A DNA stretch of 64,000 nucleotides from NCBI GenBank assembly GCA_037783415.1, contig JAZGTN010000069.1, positions 1,984,001-2,048,000 on the forward strand, read 5' to 3'. The notes below the pieces were generated by a model. The model was not told the origin of the DNA and made no database searches. It saw nothing but the letters and a program-made list of their open reading frames with translations. Shown here in pieces: positions 9,792 through 23,259 of this stretch (within the stretch, counting starts at the first letter, position 1; every line of letters starts with the position of its first letter). The position numbers and the translations under genes are program-made. Source of the DNA: Leptasterias polaris. Taxonomy: Eukaryota; Echinodermata; Asteroidea; Forcipulatida; Asteriidae.

Positions 9792-10836
9792 TTACATGTA
9801 CGTCTACATTGTCTCAACTAATTGAAACAGTCATATACTCTGTTAGGGCATGGTGCAGCCATCTTAACTTCTCTCACATTAAAATCAATGCAGTCCATTA
9901 AACTCGGGAGAATCCTGAGTGAGTTTCATTTATGTGACTCATTAGTGAAACCATTTTATGGGGCGCGAACAAGTGCATTTTCTTATGCTGTGTTTTTATG
10001 AGTGTATGACAAAATGACATCATATGACACATGTGTATGCGAAATTTATATTGACAAATAACAAAAATGTAGAAAGTTCACGCAAGTTGCAATTTTGCCA
10101 TATGTCACGTGGTATTGATGCACCCCAGTCACTAGTAGGGCTTAGAGTGTACTCGAGCTCAGCATGCTCCACACTTTATTCCTATGATAAACAGACTGAT
10201 TCTGGAAAAGCCAATTAGTCTGGCCCCTCTTTCTGGTAATCACTGGTAATCATCCCCATTGCACATAGTAAGGGAGATGATGACTGGTTACAGTGTGACA
10301 ATGGTACATTACCACAGGTGTTAATCTACCTTTAATGGCTCGGACAACCTCACACCATTGCAAATATTGGAGTGATCCATGGGGTATGGTTATATAGGAT
10401 TAACTGATGTATCCATTTCAAAGTATTTATGAAATGCCAAGGCATGCTTGGTGTGGCCTGGGTGCTAATCATAGTATTGGTAGTAGCAATGGACACCTGC
10501 TACTGACAGCAGGAGGTGATGAATGCGGTTTTACTATCAAATCCCAATGGCCAATATGTGACACTCATATTGGATCTGGGACAACAACCTAGAATCGTGG
10601 CTAGGAATTCCATTTGTTTTTGGTGCTGGTTGCATGTCGACTCAACTTGCACTCAGCTCAGAAATATAAACTTGAGATAATCTAATAATAATAATATGGA
10701 CATTTAGTGTTCTTACTCAATGGTTAACAGACACCATACCAATTTGTACACACAGGTGAGGTTTTTTCAAAGGTAGAAATATTGATTGGTGTCCAACTTA
10801 TGTACCATCTTTTAACCATTAGAAGTGGTGAAAGTT

Positions 10837-10886
10837 GCTGCCACTGCCAGAGACATCAGTGCTGCCACTGCCAGAGACATCAGTGC
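10837..10886. repeat. 24-bp tandem repeat, 2.1 copies
   Basis: GCTGCCACTGCCAGAGACAT followed by CAGT, repeated exactly at 10837-10860 and 10861-10884, then GC. Confidence 0.9.
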
Positions 10887-10989
10887 AAGCCCCTTCTCTT
10901 TCACAATAAGTGTCCTGGGTTCTTTTACATTTCTACAACACACACTAACAGCTTAATGTCTCATCAGAAGGACCAAATGGAAGGACAAA

Positions 10990-11107
10990 CCAATTATGCT
11001 TAAGTGTCTTGCTCCAGGACACAAGTGCTGCTGCCAGAACCTTAACCCACACCCTGGCAACACCAGAACTTGAGCCTGGTGCACTTGACCGCTCGGCCAT
11101 TAGTCAT
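10990..11107 (-). mobile_element. Family F SINE-like head
   Basis: On the minus strand it begins TGGCCGAGCGGTCAAG, a good tRNA-Leu/Ser A box. It is followed by GCTCAAGTTCTGGTGTTGCC and ends GTCCTGGAGCAAGACACTTA. The B box is weak. Confidence 0.75.
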
Positions 11108-11530
11108 TCCTATAATATTATGGTACAATGTATCCATTGCATGTTTCTTTTTGAGGAATCTGTAATGCAAGTCAAAAGAAAATGCAAAACGACAGCTCTT
11201 TTTGATTTATCAAAACATTGAATTTGTTCTTTAACAAAAAGAAACATTGTAAAATGGTTTTTTTTCACATTCAATTCAATTCAGAATTCATCCAGAGCTC
11301 AGTTTTTTGAAACCTTTTAAAATAAATTGTACAATTTTGTTTCTCTTCTTTTCTTGTTTATGATTGGGAACTTGCCCCTCAAAAGGCCAGTGAACCAATC
11401 AAAGTGAGCCATACAATAAGAAGGGAAACAAGATATCTATTAAAATTTATTTTGAACAGTTACATATTTGATGTAAGATAAAAACAAGATACTTGTAAGG
11501 AGTTTCAACTGCAGCAGTACATGGAAAGAC

Positions 11531-11662
11531 TAAGGTTAGGGCTAGGGCTAGGACTAGGTTAGGGCTTGGGTCAGGGCTAGGTTTAAGGTTGGGCTAGGGT
11601 TAGGGTTAGAGCATGGAATGGGGGTAAGGGTTAGGGTTAACCTTAGTTGGGGTTAGGGTTAG
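11531..11662. repeat. Interstitial telomere-like (TTAGGG)n block
   Basis: About 130 bp of degenerate TTAGGG and related units (GGTTAGGGCTAGGGCTAGG, then GGGTTAGGGTTAG). Several units are exact, others carry C or G changes. Confidence 0.85.
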
Positions 11663-12199
11663 AACGGAAGGCAAGAGATGAAAAAATGGAACTGCAAAAT
11701 GCAGAACTATTGAAATTTACTGTCATACTTTTGACGTTAAGTAGAGTATAATGACTCTACACCCATTCCTGAGAAGTTTGTTGGACTAAACCATTTCATA
11801 GGAAATTCTTAATATCATAATGGACCTTTGCAATTTCTGCAGGAAATAAACTTGTCTAAAAAAATATTTTCTTGAAATAGTTTTAATAAGTCAGAAGTGA
11901 TTGTTGTACATATTTTGTAGTTGTGAGAAGCCTGTTAAACAGTTTACGAGTGTGTTAGTTTTCATGCTGTTCGTGTGGATGATGAGTGGTTTACCATACC
12001 ACACTACAAATCAGTTTGCATACATGTACCACCAGTACATACCACAACCAAGCCACAAATATTCCCGAGTTACGCTTATGTCCATGTTTTCCTCAAGCTG
12101 TTAGTTTGAATCATGAACACTGGTTGTGTGCTCAGACACTAAATCTAAAGAACAGAATGCAGTTTTGCCCAATTTCTCTTTATTCTCAATTTTGCGGGC

Positions 12200-12295
12200 A
12201 TTTAGGTTGGCTTAGTGGTTTATTCCCTGCCTTTCTCCTCTGAGGAGCCCAGGGCCCAATTTCATTGCTCTGCTAACCCGTTAAGAATATCATGC
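12200..12295 (+). mobile_element. Junction of a family G SINE head and a C/D-type end
   Basis: TAGGTTGGCTTAGTGGTTTA has a tRNA A-box-like TGGCTTAGTGG and matches the head of the 24433 copy. After CTCTGAGGAGCCCA the sequence switches to GGGCCCAATTTCATTGCTCT, a family C/D end. Confidence 0.6.
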
Positions 12296-14836
12296 CTAAT
12301 ATTTGGAAGACTTAAAAATTTATTCCCACCTTGTAATTTTTAATAAACACATATTCAACCTACCACAATTTGGTATCGTTCATATAAATGGGCATTCAAA
12401 ACAAGTAACAGTGTTTTGTTTGATTTTCAAATGCTATTTCTTTAACTTGAACAGTATTTCAGATAAAAATTAATTCTAGAGGATTGGTATTGGCATGAAG
12501 TTTCTCAATCATGGAGTTTCCAGATTGAAACTAATAATTTTGTTCTGATAAAATACCAGTCCACACCTACCTGTACTTTGAATTGATGTTATCAACCTAA
12601 TAAAGCCAACTGACCAAAGGAAAATAGTCACATTCAATAATATCACTAGATTGTGCTCATCTGTACTATCCCTTTCATTACATGCCAGTACAAAATCTTT
12701 CAATAAAACTATTGTAATTCTGTAATTTCCATAAAATGAAGCTTTATTACCGTTAGATTTTAGGCATCTCCACCAAAATGGCACTGCCAGGGAAAGTTCT
12801 TCAGAGATATCGTCATATTCTGCCGTTTCTTTCCAATAAAAACAGTCGATGTCTTGATAATGTTTTCTAAACGATATTGTCACTCAGCGTTAATTATATC
12901 TCAAATGTCCCTAACAAAAAAACACTATCAGTGAAAACATCGCAAGTAAAAAAATTAAGATAAATTGTTATTATGTGTTTGTTATATAACAGAGCTGTGT
13001 TGTCACAGGACTGTGCCTGCCTGAAGAAAAGTACACATCAGTTTGCAAGTCTACTGTATGTGTGAAGGGGTCTGAAGTCGCTTACGGCTCCCAAGGTAGC
13101 CATCCATGAGTCTCTCCAAGTAAAGTAAGACATGGAGGCTTGCCACAACCAAGACAGGTGAATTGACAGAGAGCCTGAGGCGATGTCTTGTTATGATGGA
13201 GCCCCTGGAGGAACAGTCACTTGTACTTGTCCAATCCACCACTTTCATGAATTTCCTCCGCGAGTCCCAGTCTCCTGCATCTTCTGTTGTTCCACCCAAT
13301 CAATCTCCAGAGGTCTTTTATTTCTATTTTCCTCCTCCCCCTCCTCCTTTCTCACCAATTCTCTGGTCACCATCTGCAGACTCTTTCTCATTTTGGTTCG
13401 ATTAGCTGAGTTGGTCTTCTGCTGACCCCAATTTCCTTTCCAACCTCAGACAAACACTGCTCAAGTTATATTTCTTTGCTGTATACAATTTTTCAATGAA
13501 AGTAATAGAATGGCCTATGTGTCCAACCGCAATTGATTTTACATGTTTCTAGTCAGTTTTTTGTACATGCATACAACTTTATACCAATGTACAGTACCAT
13601 AGAATGTACCATATATAAAATATCATATACATGTACCTTATAAAAATGGTACATTAATGGTAACAACCTAATGCAAAAGGATAAAATCTGTATTCAAAAG
13701 CTCACTGGATGTTGAGTTGGTATACACAAGCATCAATCACCTACAGAAGTCTCACCCTGTCAAAGTGACTGAATCATCGAGAAAATTCTGACTGAATATA
13801 CGTATCCCACATAGAGATAACTGCAAGGGATACCATTTGTTCTCCCACGCAATGCATCCCCATGGGGTCCAGATACATGTTCTCAATCTTTCTTGTTTCC
13901 ATAATCCATAAGCAATTGAATGATACTAAACACTGTGTGAAAAAGTCATCAACATTTAAATGAAATTTCATTTTCTTCAAGGTGATAGTACTTGGTGAAA
14001 CACTAGACTTTCCGAAGATGCTTTAAAACCAACTTTATTTGACAAAGTATGCGAAAGATTTCCCTAACCTGCATCAAATAGCAACCCTGTGTGCTATTTT
14101 AGGGGTCAAATTACAATATGGATTGCATATTATTCAGCTATTAGGCAAGTGTGAAATCCGTCTGAGTCATTTGCACCGTGCACGCAGTACATGTATTAAA
14201 ATCATGTTCCAAAAAGTGCGCACATATGAAATTTTCATTTTGCCAAATGTGCGCTGTCGTGGATAATAACTTGTTTACACTGTCTTATAAGTTAAATTCT
14301 AGGGAGCTTTTAAAGGTTTAGGGAACGACAAACATGTTTGTTTATGCATTGTGGCCGCTTGCTATAATAGTTCTCCTGTTTGATGGAAACTATCTTTAAA
14401 ATTATAAGAGTGTGATCTCCTTGCAAAATTGTAGTTATAATGTCATTGTAATTCTTTCAGATACACCATGCACTAGTCTTCAAAAAATAATGTCGGCTTG
14501 AATTGGTTGTTCTCACTGTTTTGACTAACTGTACTCTAGACCCACCAGGAGCATACAAACATTTAGAACAAAACAAACAGATCTTTTCAGAGCTAACACA
14601 TCTTTGAAAAAATCATAGTTGCATTGCCCAGTTTTCCCTGATTATTATTTTTTGCTTGAATTTTTTCTCTGAACGAATTTCAACAGATGATGCCGTTTCC
14701 AAATTAAAAAACATACCAAACTTTTGCATTTGTCACGGACAAAACACAAATTTCATGTAACGTGCAGTATTGTTTGTACACGCAAGATGAATGTGATTTA
14801 GGAATGGGCTTCCAAAGTACAATAGAAGCAGGCCGT

Positions 14837-14950
14837 GGCCCAATTTCATGGCACTGCTTACCACAGATTTCTATGACCTGTAATGCATGTAATTCTAAGG
14901 GGCCGTAAGCGCAAAGTTCCGCGACAATCAGTTCTATAACATTGGGCCCT
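14837..14950. mobile_element. Family D short inverted-repeat element
   Basis: Left end GGCCCAATTTCATGGCACTG. Right end, reversed, CCAGGGCCCAATGTTATAGA. Inside are CTTACCAC and GTAAGCGC. Confidence 0.7.
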
Positions 14951-15215
14951 GGATAGGCTCTAGCCTCACCCGATACAAGAGCCTAAGCCAAATTTCACAG
15001 CAGTAGCTTAGAAAAACATAGTTATGTTATGGTTCCTATAAAGCCTCTCAACTACAAAATTGTCAGGCAGCTATTTTCGATCAACCCTAATTCCTTGTTG
15101 TTGTTTTTTCCTAAGTAGGATTACATTTATGTCGTCAGTTGATCTCTAGGCCCTACACATGCACCTGAACAGGAACTGAGTTTTTGCATTTGTGCACATT
15201 ACATGTTGTGATCGA

Positions 15216-15465
15216 GGCCCAGTTTCATGGCTCTGCTTACCGCCAAATTCTGCGCTTGCGAGCACCATTCTCTGCTTACCGAGCAAGCGCCGAATTTCTG
15301 GGCTAGCTGTGTAAGCGTAGAATGCCTTAAAACGTGGACTACGCAAGGGCACAAGCAAAAATTCCCTGCTAACCTGTGAAATATGCGTGATGTAAGCACG
15401 GAATTCCCTGCTTCCGTAAGTGCTGATTCTTCACTTACGGTAAGCATGGCCATGAAATTGGGACC
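15216..15465. mobile_element. Family D element, about 250 bp
   Basis: Left end GGCCCAGTTTCATGGCTCTG. Right end, reversed, GGTCCCAATTTCATGGCCAT. The body is a run of CTTAC/GTAAGC and GAATTC/TTCTGCGCTT motifs in both orientations. An ORF in it is incidental. Confidence 0.8.
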
Positions 15466-18094
15466 TGGAAATTCGCTATACATTTGTTATTGTACAAATG
15501 CCTTACTTTGCCTGGTTTTCACCAGAAGCAACATACTTTATGTTGAGTTGAAAGACTGACATACATTTCACCTATGCAAAAAATTTCCCCTAAATTCTTA
15601 ACACAAGTCAAGGATGCAATTTTCTTGGTTGCCACAGGCTACCATGCATCAGCAACAACAGAACATCAACGCATTACCGCCACAGCCAAAAATATTTGTG
15701 AGTTTTTATTAATTTCCTGATGCCAGCAATTTACCTGAAATTCAAACCTGAAGGTCGAGGCAGACTGTATGGAAGGAGTTGGGAAAGTCTATATCAAACA
15801 TAAATGGGGGAGGGAAATTGGATACGGATGGCAAATGAAATTGCTAGGATCAGCCGTTAAATTAAGTGAAAAGTGACAGTTTCAGTTTGTTGGTCATTTT
15901 CATTTATTCCTTGGCATTTTTTGCTCCACAAGGGCAAATATTTGATATCAGACAGTTGAAGTAGGCTAAAGGAAAAGAGAGCTTTAGACAATTTTATTAC
16001 TCTTTCCTCTTCTCAGGATTAAATTGACGCTGATTATCTGTTTATTTGTGGGTAGCGGTTGCTTCTTTCAATCTGACAATTTATCAAATGAATACTGATA
16101 ACAACATTTGAATACTGGCTAGTTTTTCCACAAGCGAAGTCTTTCAAGCCCCGTGGACAAAATTACCGATCTTAACGGACAAAATTGATCAAGGCACAAT
16201 TTCAAAGCCAGTACTACTTTCGAAACATCCTGAGAAATGCTCTGATTTAAGAAAAACTATTGCATCTGATAGAACAACGAATTCTTTACTTACTAAAGAA
16301 AACTTCCTAATCCTATATGGGAATGATTTAATTTCTACAAAAAATGAAACAAAGCAATTGCAAAGTCAACAGAAAATGTTAATTTTTGTTTTCATAAATG
16401 CAATCAGGAAATTACAGCAATGAAATTTTCACAATTGCTGATTTATTTTCTTAAAGGATTCAAGAATGAGAAAGAACACAAGTTTCTTTTTACTAATGAT
16501 GTACCCACCCCCTTTAAGTACTACGTGAGTACTGAGCGTGTGAGTATGTACCCGCACATAATACAAGCGCATGCACACGCATTTTTAAATGTTATTTGCA
16601 ATAAAGTTCACAGCAACTACTAAGTCACTGAGCTCAGTGAGATACATGTTCATGTACAGTAATGAAGGGCAAGAGAGGGTAGTGTACTTTTAGTAGATGG
16701 CAGTAACTTTGTTATAGAGACATGCTAACCCTAGCGATACTAATGCATTGCAACAGCTCCCGCCATTGATTGCAACACTGAAGTACGATTAACGCCAAAT
16801 TTAATGCTCAGGTTTAGAGTTAAGCTCGGGCGCTGTATAAACATGCACCGTTTTCCCCCAGATGCATGCTGTTGCTGTTTATCATCAAAACAGGTTTTTT
16901 TTTTGTCCTTCCGGTTTTCGCCAGATGCAAGAGGATTTCAGCTGATACTTGTCAAATCTTCTTACATGTAAACTTCCAAATCACAGTAAAACTTTTTAAG
17001 TGCAGTGTTTTCTTTTCTTTTCTGAGGAGAAATCCTAAAGAAATATAAAAATGTAAAATGGCTTGATGTGCATTTTAAATCTGAGAAAACATGTAGGTTT
17101 TCATACAAATTTTTGCAAGTACCGTTAGTATGGTCATCCAATTGGTAAACCAAAAATCACACTGGTACACACCTATGTTTTTCTATTTGTACTATTGGCT
17201 CAAAACAAATTAGCTGGCAACATTTTGGTGTATTTAACCTAAATTCTCTAGTGTCACCACTCAAAGTGGATTCTTATGACAGATGATGATATTTATAACG
17301 AGACGTTGAGTCATTGCGAAACATGGGAAAAGCCAGTTGAAAACTTGATAGTTTCTAGTGTAAGTCCTGAACCAATCATACATGTACAACTGTAGGTCAA
17401 TGCTCAATGTACACACATGTATGGTGTTAAAGTAATTTTGTATGGAGAGCTATTATTCATTGTACAAAGTTAAATAATTCAGTACATGTACAGTACATGT
17501 GAATTGGACAACTGTGTACTTGTATTGTATCCCTTGTTCCTTGACCTGATCCTAAGGTCAAAGCCATTCACACCAGGGAGGACATTCCAACAAATGACCC
17601 TTGACCCCCCATAAGGTGACCAGACTGACCAATTAAATTAAGCTGCAGCATGGCTGTGGCACTATAATGGGGGGTTTTCTCACTGGGCTAGGCTACCTTA
17701 TACTTAATAGTTGTACGCATACAGTGTAATGTAATGAATTCCCACACACAGCAGCCAATTATGAGTGGCTGTTCTCCATTGATAGGGAAATATTCCTGCA
17801 GGCTATAATTAATAGTCACAGGAATTGACTGACCAATTAAGAAAATGTAGCTGGCTTCATTATCTCCCTCAGTGTACAGAAAACCATTACACACACACTT
17901 TAAAGAGGAACTATATCCATGAAGTCATGGTACATGTATAAATCATTGTTTTGGTTCTTTTCAGACAACCAACCTGTAAAAAATGTCATCATAGTCGGTG
18001 GTCATGTTTTCACGACCACAAGAAAAAACATTTTGTTTAGTTACACATTTCTTTTATTTCATATTAGGCTTAAGTCAAGCAAGCAATCCCCTTC

Positions 18095-18160
18095 CCCCCC
18101 AAAAAAAAACCGAAAAAAAAAACAAAAAACCCAAAACCCCCCCCCAAAAACCAGATATTT
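18095..18160. repeat. C/A homopolymer-rich low-complexity tract
   Basis: Alternating poly-C and poly-A runs without other structure. Confidence 0.9.
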
Positions 18161-18984
18161 TGGGATTCTTTAATTATACAATTTTCTTGACTTTGACAGT
18201 ATTTCAGATGGAAAGTATGCTATAGGATCAGCACTGGGATAACATTTTTCATCATTAACTGATCATATTAAAACTAAGATATTGACAAAATAGGGAGATT
18301 GCCAACATTGCCGGCATGTTTATCCGGAGGTCGTTGGTTCAAATTCCGCTCTAGTCAATATTCTCTTTATTCAACCCCAAATCATTTAAAATTTACCCAG
18401 TCAGTTTCCCTTGTGGTTTATTATTTCATATTGAAACTAATCAGAATTTCTTCTCTTTTTTCGTTATCACCAATCCTATCTTTTGTCTTTAAAAGATAAC
18501 TTGGTAATAGAAATGTTTTAAGGCAAATTATGATCTGAAAGGCATACCATCACAACAGACAGTAATGGCATTAATGGTGTCACCAATCATCTCACATGTA
18601 ATCCATACTGCCCGATATAATTATTAAAGAAATTGACAAAATATGTTATGTGAAAGTATTTGTAATATATCTTCTTCTTCTTAATTCATCAACAGCCTGT
18701 GCAGAAAAAGTTGTTTGCCCACTTTGTTTTGTCCCTTCATTCTGACAGGTGACAGATGCATTGACAAATATTTTCAAAATCTGTAAGAATTTTTCTTTAA
18801 AAACCTTTACCCCCAACACTACCTACATGTACTCATGAAGTTGTCTAATTTCTAAGATGTGGGACAATTACTCATCACTAGGCCAGACATACCAATTTAT
18901 CCAAGTCCAAACACATTTCCAGTTGACTAACCATAGATTGGAGGACATTGGCGGATTTGGGATGGTCTATTGCCAAAGACACCA

Positions 18985-19240
18985 GGGGACAATGTCATAG
19001 CGCTGCTTAACGATACGCCAATTTTTCGTGCTAACTATAGCAGAAACATTTGCTTAAGCGTAAGCGTATTTCACAGGTTAGCCAGAAAATTAGGCGGCCA
19101 GGTTGCGCGTTTCCATTTATTTGCATTGTTGTGCGGAAGGTTAGCATGCCTCCTGTGCTTACAGTTAGCAGTGCTATGAAATGGAAACTCGTAAAGTAAG
19201 CACAAAATTGGCAGTTAAGCAGCTCTATGAAAATTGGCCC
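18985..19240. mobile_element. Family D/C element, about 256 bp
   Basis: Left end GACAATGTCATAGCGCTGCT. Right end, reversed, GGGCCAATTTTCATAGAGCT. Internal GCTTAAGCGTAAGC and GTGCTTACAGTTAGCAG fit family D. Confidence 0.75.
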
Positions 19241-20521
19241 AGGGGTCACTCAGGTATACAACTAATGTCAATAAGGTATTCGGTTTGAACTTATTACACC
19301 CAGACCTGATGTCTAACTAAACTTCTTAACACAAAACATCATGAAGCTCTTGAGGTATTGAAATCTCATGAAAACAGGAAACGAGTTAAACACAATAAAA
19401 ATGATGTTTGAAAAAGTCTTGCAAAAGACTTCCAATTTCAAAAGATGTCACAAAAGAATAAAAAATGAAACATTGAAACATGACAATAGGTAATGTGATA
19501 AAACTCCAGGAATAAAGCCACCACCCCCACCCTCCCAACCCGACTGAACCCCATCCCAAATCTTTATAAAAACAAAATGTGAACTTTGTGAAAACCAAAA
19601 TTAGAGAGCGGCACGTTGGCAAGTTTAGTTTCGGCCATCGGATCTATCTTGTGTTTGTATTGCTTCTTAATGCTTATCTAAGATATACATGGTTGCCATG
19701 GTTACAAAGATGATGGTGTCAATATCCTAACTTTTTATTTTTGAGAGGGGGGGGGGTCCTTCATGAGTTCCCTGCGGACACTCGTTTCACTCCAAGAAAC
19801 ACTCCTGGCTATTACAAACTCAGAGTGTTTCTCATAAGGCGTGCAGCGTGCTGTGCCAATTTGCAGCGCTCAATAAAACCCAATCACTAACTCAATCATC
19901 GGGTCCCATGATGAATGTGTCGTGGTGAACTTCCTTTCTGCAGGAACTGTTTTGTATATCAAGCTGAAAGAAAGGACTGGCAACAAAGCATGCAGGCAAT
20001 TTGTTACAAACTGTTTGATGGCAGATGTTATTCCTCTTTTCCCAACTCACATACTTATAAATTACTCATGTCCAATCATTTCTCTTTACTGATTTTTTTT
20101 CTCCTCTTTAATGGGGAATCAGCCGGTAAAAGCTGATGGACTCATCAATTTCTTACCTATCGCAAGGGGAAATAAATCACCTGAAATTCATCAGCCGGGC
20201 AATTTAAAACTTACTGAATGGAAAAGATGAAGAGATATGTTTTACAAAAGGAACTTATTGTGAAACAAAACCTCTAGAAATTTACAAATTCTTTCTTATT
20301 TAAGTGAGTGTGTGAAAATGGCACAAACTGACATTGAAACTAAAGGATAAAACGCCTGAGCCCAACTCACATGCAAGTTGGTTAGATTGTATCTAACTTA
20401 ATCACTTATCTTTTGATTCAATATTAGAACAAGCCCATTATGAAAGCTAAAGTAAGAACAAAATATCTGCAAAAATGATTCAAACACTTTTTGGACGTTT
20501 AAGGGATTATGACTGATTTTT

Positions 20522-20640
20522 TCCAGCCCAATTTTATAGAGCTGCTTAAGCACAAAATTAAGCTAAGCACAATCATAACAGTTTATGGTTACCAGCCAAA
20601 ACACAATTATAATTCAACCCATTTGTGAATGGTTTCCTGC
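20522..20640 (+). mobile_element. Family C element remnant
   Basis: Begins CCAGCCCAATTTTATAGAGC then TGCTTAAGCACAAAATT, matching the C end seen at 40759. It continues TAAGCACAATCATAACAG and TTACCAGCCAAAAC. No far end is recognised. Confidence 0.7.
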
Positions 20641-20887
20641 AATTTTTGCTCCAATAAAAATGTTTAAACAATTTTCAGCCTCATAATACTTGTCCAAACC
20701 CATCTGCATGGCCTACAGAGTTCTGTGCTTTACAGGTAGCATGTCATAAGTTCAGATTTCTACCTTGAGCAGTGCCTCTCTCTCTCACATGAACTACACA
20801 ATGAATGTAAATGGACATGAATGAAGTGCAAGGTTGCATATAAACAAGCATGGGATGCATCTTTAATTCAATGCCAGCACTACTTAC

Positions 20888-20962
20888 CTCCTCTACAGCA
20901 TCTGTGTTATGCGTCACGTCAAAGATGACCGCAGTCGCACCTAGCTGCACTGCACGCTTCGC
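20888..20962 (-). CDS. ZNRF3: ZNRF3/RNF43-type E3 ligase, exon 3 (ectodomain core)
   Basis: 25 codons, phase 0, between a pyrimidine-rich TCGCAG acceptor and a GTAAGT donor. The product AKRAVQLGATAVIFDVT followed by HNTDAVEE is the most conserved stretch of the ZNRF3/RNF43 ectodomain (AKRAVQ-GATAVIFDV). It is the central strand-helix of the PA-like fold and corresponds to residues 125-149. It joins seamlessly to exon 2 (FQK then AKR) and to exon 4. At 75 nt it is a very small exon isolated between 13 kb and 10 kb introns, so ORF-based gene finding would easily miss it. Confidence 0.95.
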
Positions 20963-21659
20963 CTGCGATACAAGAGACAGGAAAAACACACTTGAATATT
21001 TGATCGGGCTATCAGAAGATTATGGTCAAAAATGTTTTTTCTTTCTTTTTCTTTTGCCTATTTCTTTCATGAAACTACCATTCAGCAAACAAACGTGTAT
21101 CGGTGTGTAAGAATAAAACTTAACAAGAAGCAGGCCTGATACTTCACAGAGGTAACAGAGGTAATTGCCTTCATGCTACTGGTCAGTGTCCTCTAAATTG
21201 GTCCAGTAGAAGTTTTAATTTCCCTCATACATACATGTACATATGTGCCGTTTTGTAAGAAAAACTGTCTGTTCCCAAGAAGAACCAAGTATCAGTCCTG
21301 AATATGTACAGAAATTACTTTCATCAACAGAAACCTAAAAGCAGGGATAGAGCTTTAAACCTTACCAACATGTTTAATGGCATATTTGATTAATCAAGAA
21401 AACGTGAAATGCATACTCTCTGTGACACATTCAGCATTTGTAATTAAACATTACCACGAAAACATTACAACGAACATTAGGCAACCTGTCCTCATCTTCT
21501 CAACAACCATGGATCAATTAATTATCCCACTGTTACAGATTAGTTTCTACAACAGCAAATTATTATAAATGCCCTGCTGATTTTTACAATTTAGTTAGTA
21601 TTATTTACCTTTCTTTTCCTTTAATTTTTATTTATTTTATAATTAAAAAACAGTTATTA

Positions 21660-21708
21660 TTATTATATAATATATATATATATATATTTTTTGGGGGGGG
21701 GGGGTAGA
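21660..21708. repeat. AT microsatellite and poly-G run
   Basis: TATATAATATATATATATAT-type tract followed by T and then G runs. A second long G run lies near 21820. Confidence 0.9.
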
Positions 21709-22875
21709 AAAATTAAGAGTATATTTTTACAGTAATATGTTTTTTAGGTGCACACTTTTTCAGAGACTACTTAGTCCTGAACAGTACTGTCCTGCTTGTT
21801 ATTTAATACCTGGGCTGGGGGGGGGGGGATCCGCTGGGACTACTTCTTTGACTAATAGTGGATTGAGGGAACTTCTTGTTATTAACTTCACTGCCGCGAC
21901 GGGATAGTCATCGTCTGTTACCTTTACTCAAAAGTCTAAATGATATGTATATACAATGTCAAAGGAAACTGCGATACTGTTTACCGATGAATACAAATTG
22001 TGTTAACCTAAGATATCAACAGTCGGGCGTTCATGTTTAAGTGGTCAAAAGGCCTACAAATCACACAAACTCAAAAAGGACCTCTTCAATTGTTCAACTG
22101 GAAGGAAACTTAAAACTTAAGTTCAAACATTCAAAACTAACAACAAACTGTCATTTGAATTAAAAACATGTGCATCAGCACCGTAATACCTAAAATAATG
22201 TAATTCTTATGGAGAAAATAACCAGAACACAAATAAATGTTCATCTGTGAAAGTGTTCATGGGTTATGATTGATATCACCATTTAGCTAAACAGAATTTC
22301 AGGCTTTCTGCAGAAGACATTTGAAGCATAAAATGGTCCAAGATTTGTCTTGTTTACAATCCTCAGGCTTTAACCATTGAAAGATATTTTCAACGTATCA
22401 CAACAAAAGGCCCCTAGACAATGACAGAACTTGAAACTTTTACAGGTTGGGATTTGTTTAGACGCTACACTTTGGCTGCATTCACTACACTGCCAAGTTA
22501 CCAAACAGATACACCTCTGATGTAAAAACCTGTGTTAGGCTCCATTTGCACCACTAATCATGCATGAATTTGTGTTACACAGTACAAGGATAGTTTTTCA
22601 ATTCTCAAAAAAGAAAAAAAAAGAAAAAAAAGAAAAAGATGAACAATATTTTAAAAAGGCTAATGCAAGGGGCTAAAAAGAACAAGTGTATGAAAATGTA
22701 TTCACTGATGAATGATCAAAGTCTTGCACCTGCCGATTCATAGTCATTTTTCTCATTAAATAACTGAAAGGTTTGAGATTAAAATCACTTTTTTGTCAGA
22801 GCAAATTTTACTCCAACTAAAATATAATTGTGATTAACTTAGGGTGTGAAATTAATTTCTATTGTGGTTCAAAAT

Positions 22876-23259
22876 TTTGTCGTTTGGTAATCACTCTTTA
22901 AAATTAATGACAAAAAAACCCTTATTGGTTAGAAGCCTATCAGCTTCCGATAGTATAAAGCATTTTGAGAACCATTTCACATCAAAGTAATGTGGTTGTA
23001 AAAAGGTATAAGTTTTTCTGCCCCAAAATTTGAATCTGAGAAACGTTACTGTCAGAAACGCTTCTCAGATTGTGCATTCCTATTATGGATCATTCTCCCA
23101 GCATGGACCTAGTCGCTCCGGATTTTCAGCAATATCTCAAAAACGCAATCACCATTTGAAGTTAGATGTTCACAGCTTAAGTTTTATAGTATATATATCT
23201 ACATTTAAATAGGATTAAAGCAATCAAATGATTTCAAAAACCAAAGGTATACTTTGCCT
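22876..23259. mobile_element. Family A MITE
   Basis: Left part GTTTGGTAATCACTC, then GATAGTATAAAGCATTTTGA. A central palindrome reads AATCTGAGAAACGTT ... AACGCTTCTCAGATT. Then ATATCTCAAAAACGC, and the right end CCAAAGGTATACTTTGCCT is followed by TTAA (23260-23263). The left extreme is degraded. The best full copy is 62944-63298. Confidence 0.8.

Larger units (their letters stand above)
7882..20887 (-). other. ZNRF3 intron 3 (13.0 kb)
   Basis: Holds the foldback 8438-8673, SINE-like F copies (9487-9791, 10990-11107), a 24-bp tandem repeat, a telomere-like block, family D elements (14837-14950, 15216-15465, 18985-19240) and a family C remnant (20522-20640). The stretches 11670-12200, 12300-14830, 15470-18090 and 19250-20520 contain only unrecognised AT-rich sequence and short unsupported ORFs. 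15640-16210 and 20100-20200 look less repetitive. Confidence 0.75.

Noticed and set aside
12509..12883. 124-codon ORF on the minus strand
   Set aside because: Same strand as the ligase but in mid intron 3, no family resemblance, and exon-like use is not supported by homology.
13051..13425. Overlapping ORFs of about 80 codons on both strands, with a Pro-rich run
   Set aside because: Openness in several frames reflects composition (CCTCC tract). I could not tie any frame to a known protein; a decayed transposon remnant remains possible.
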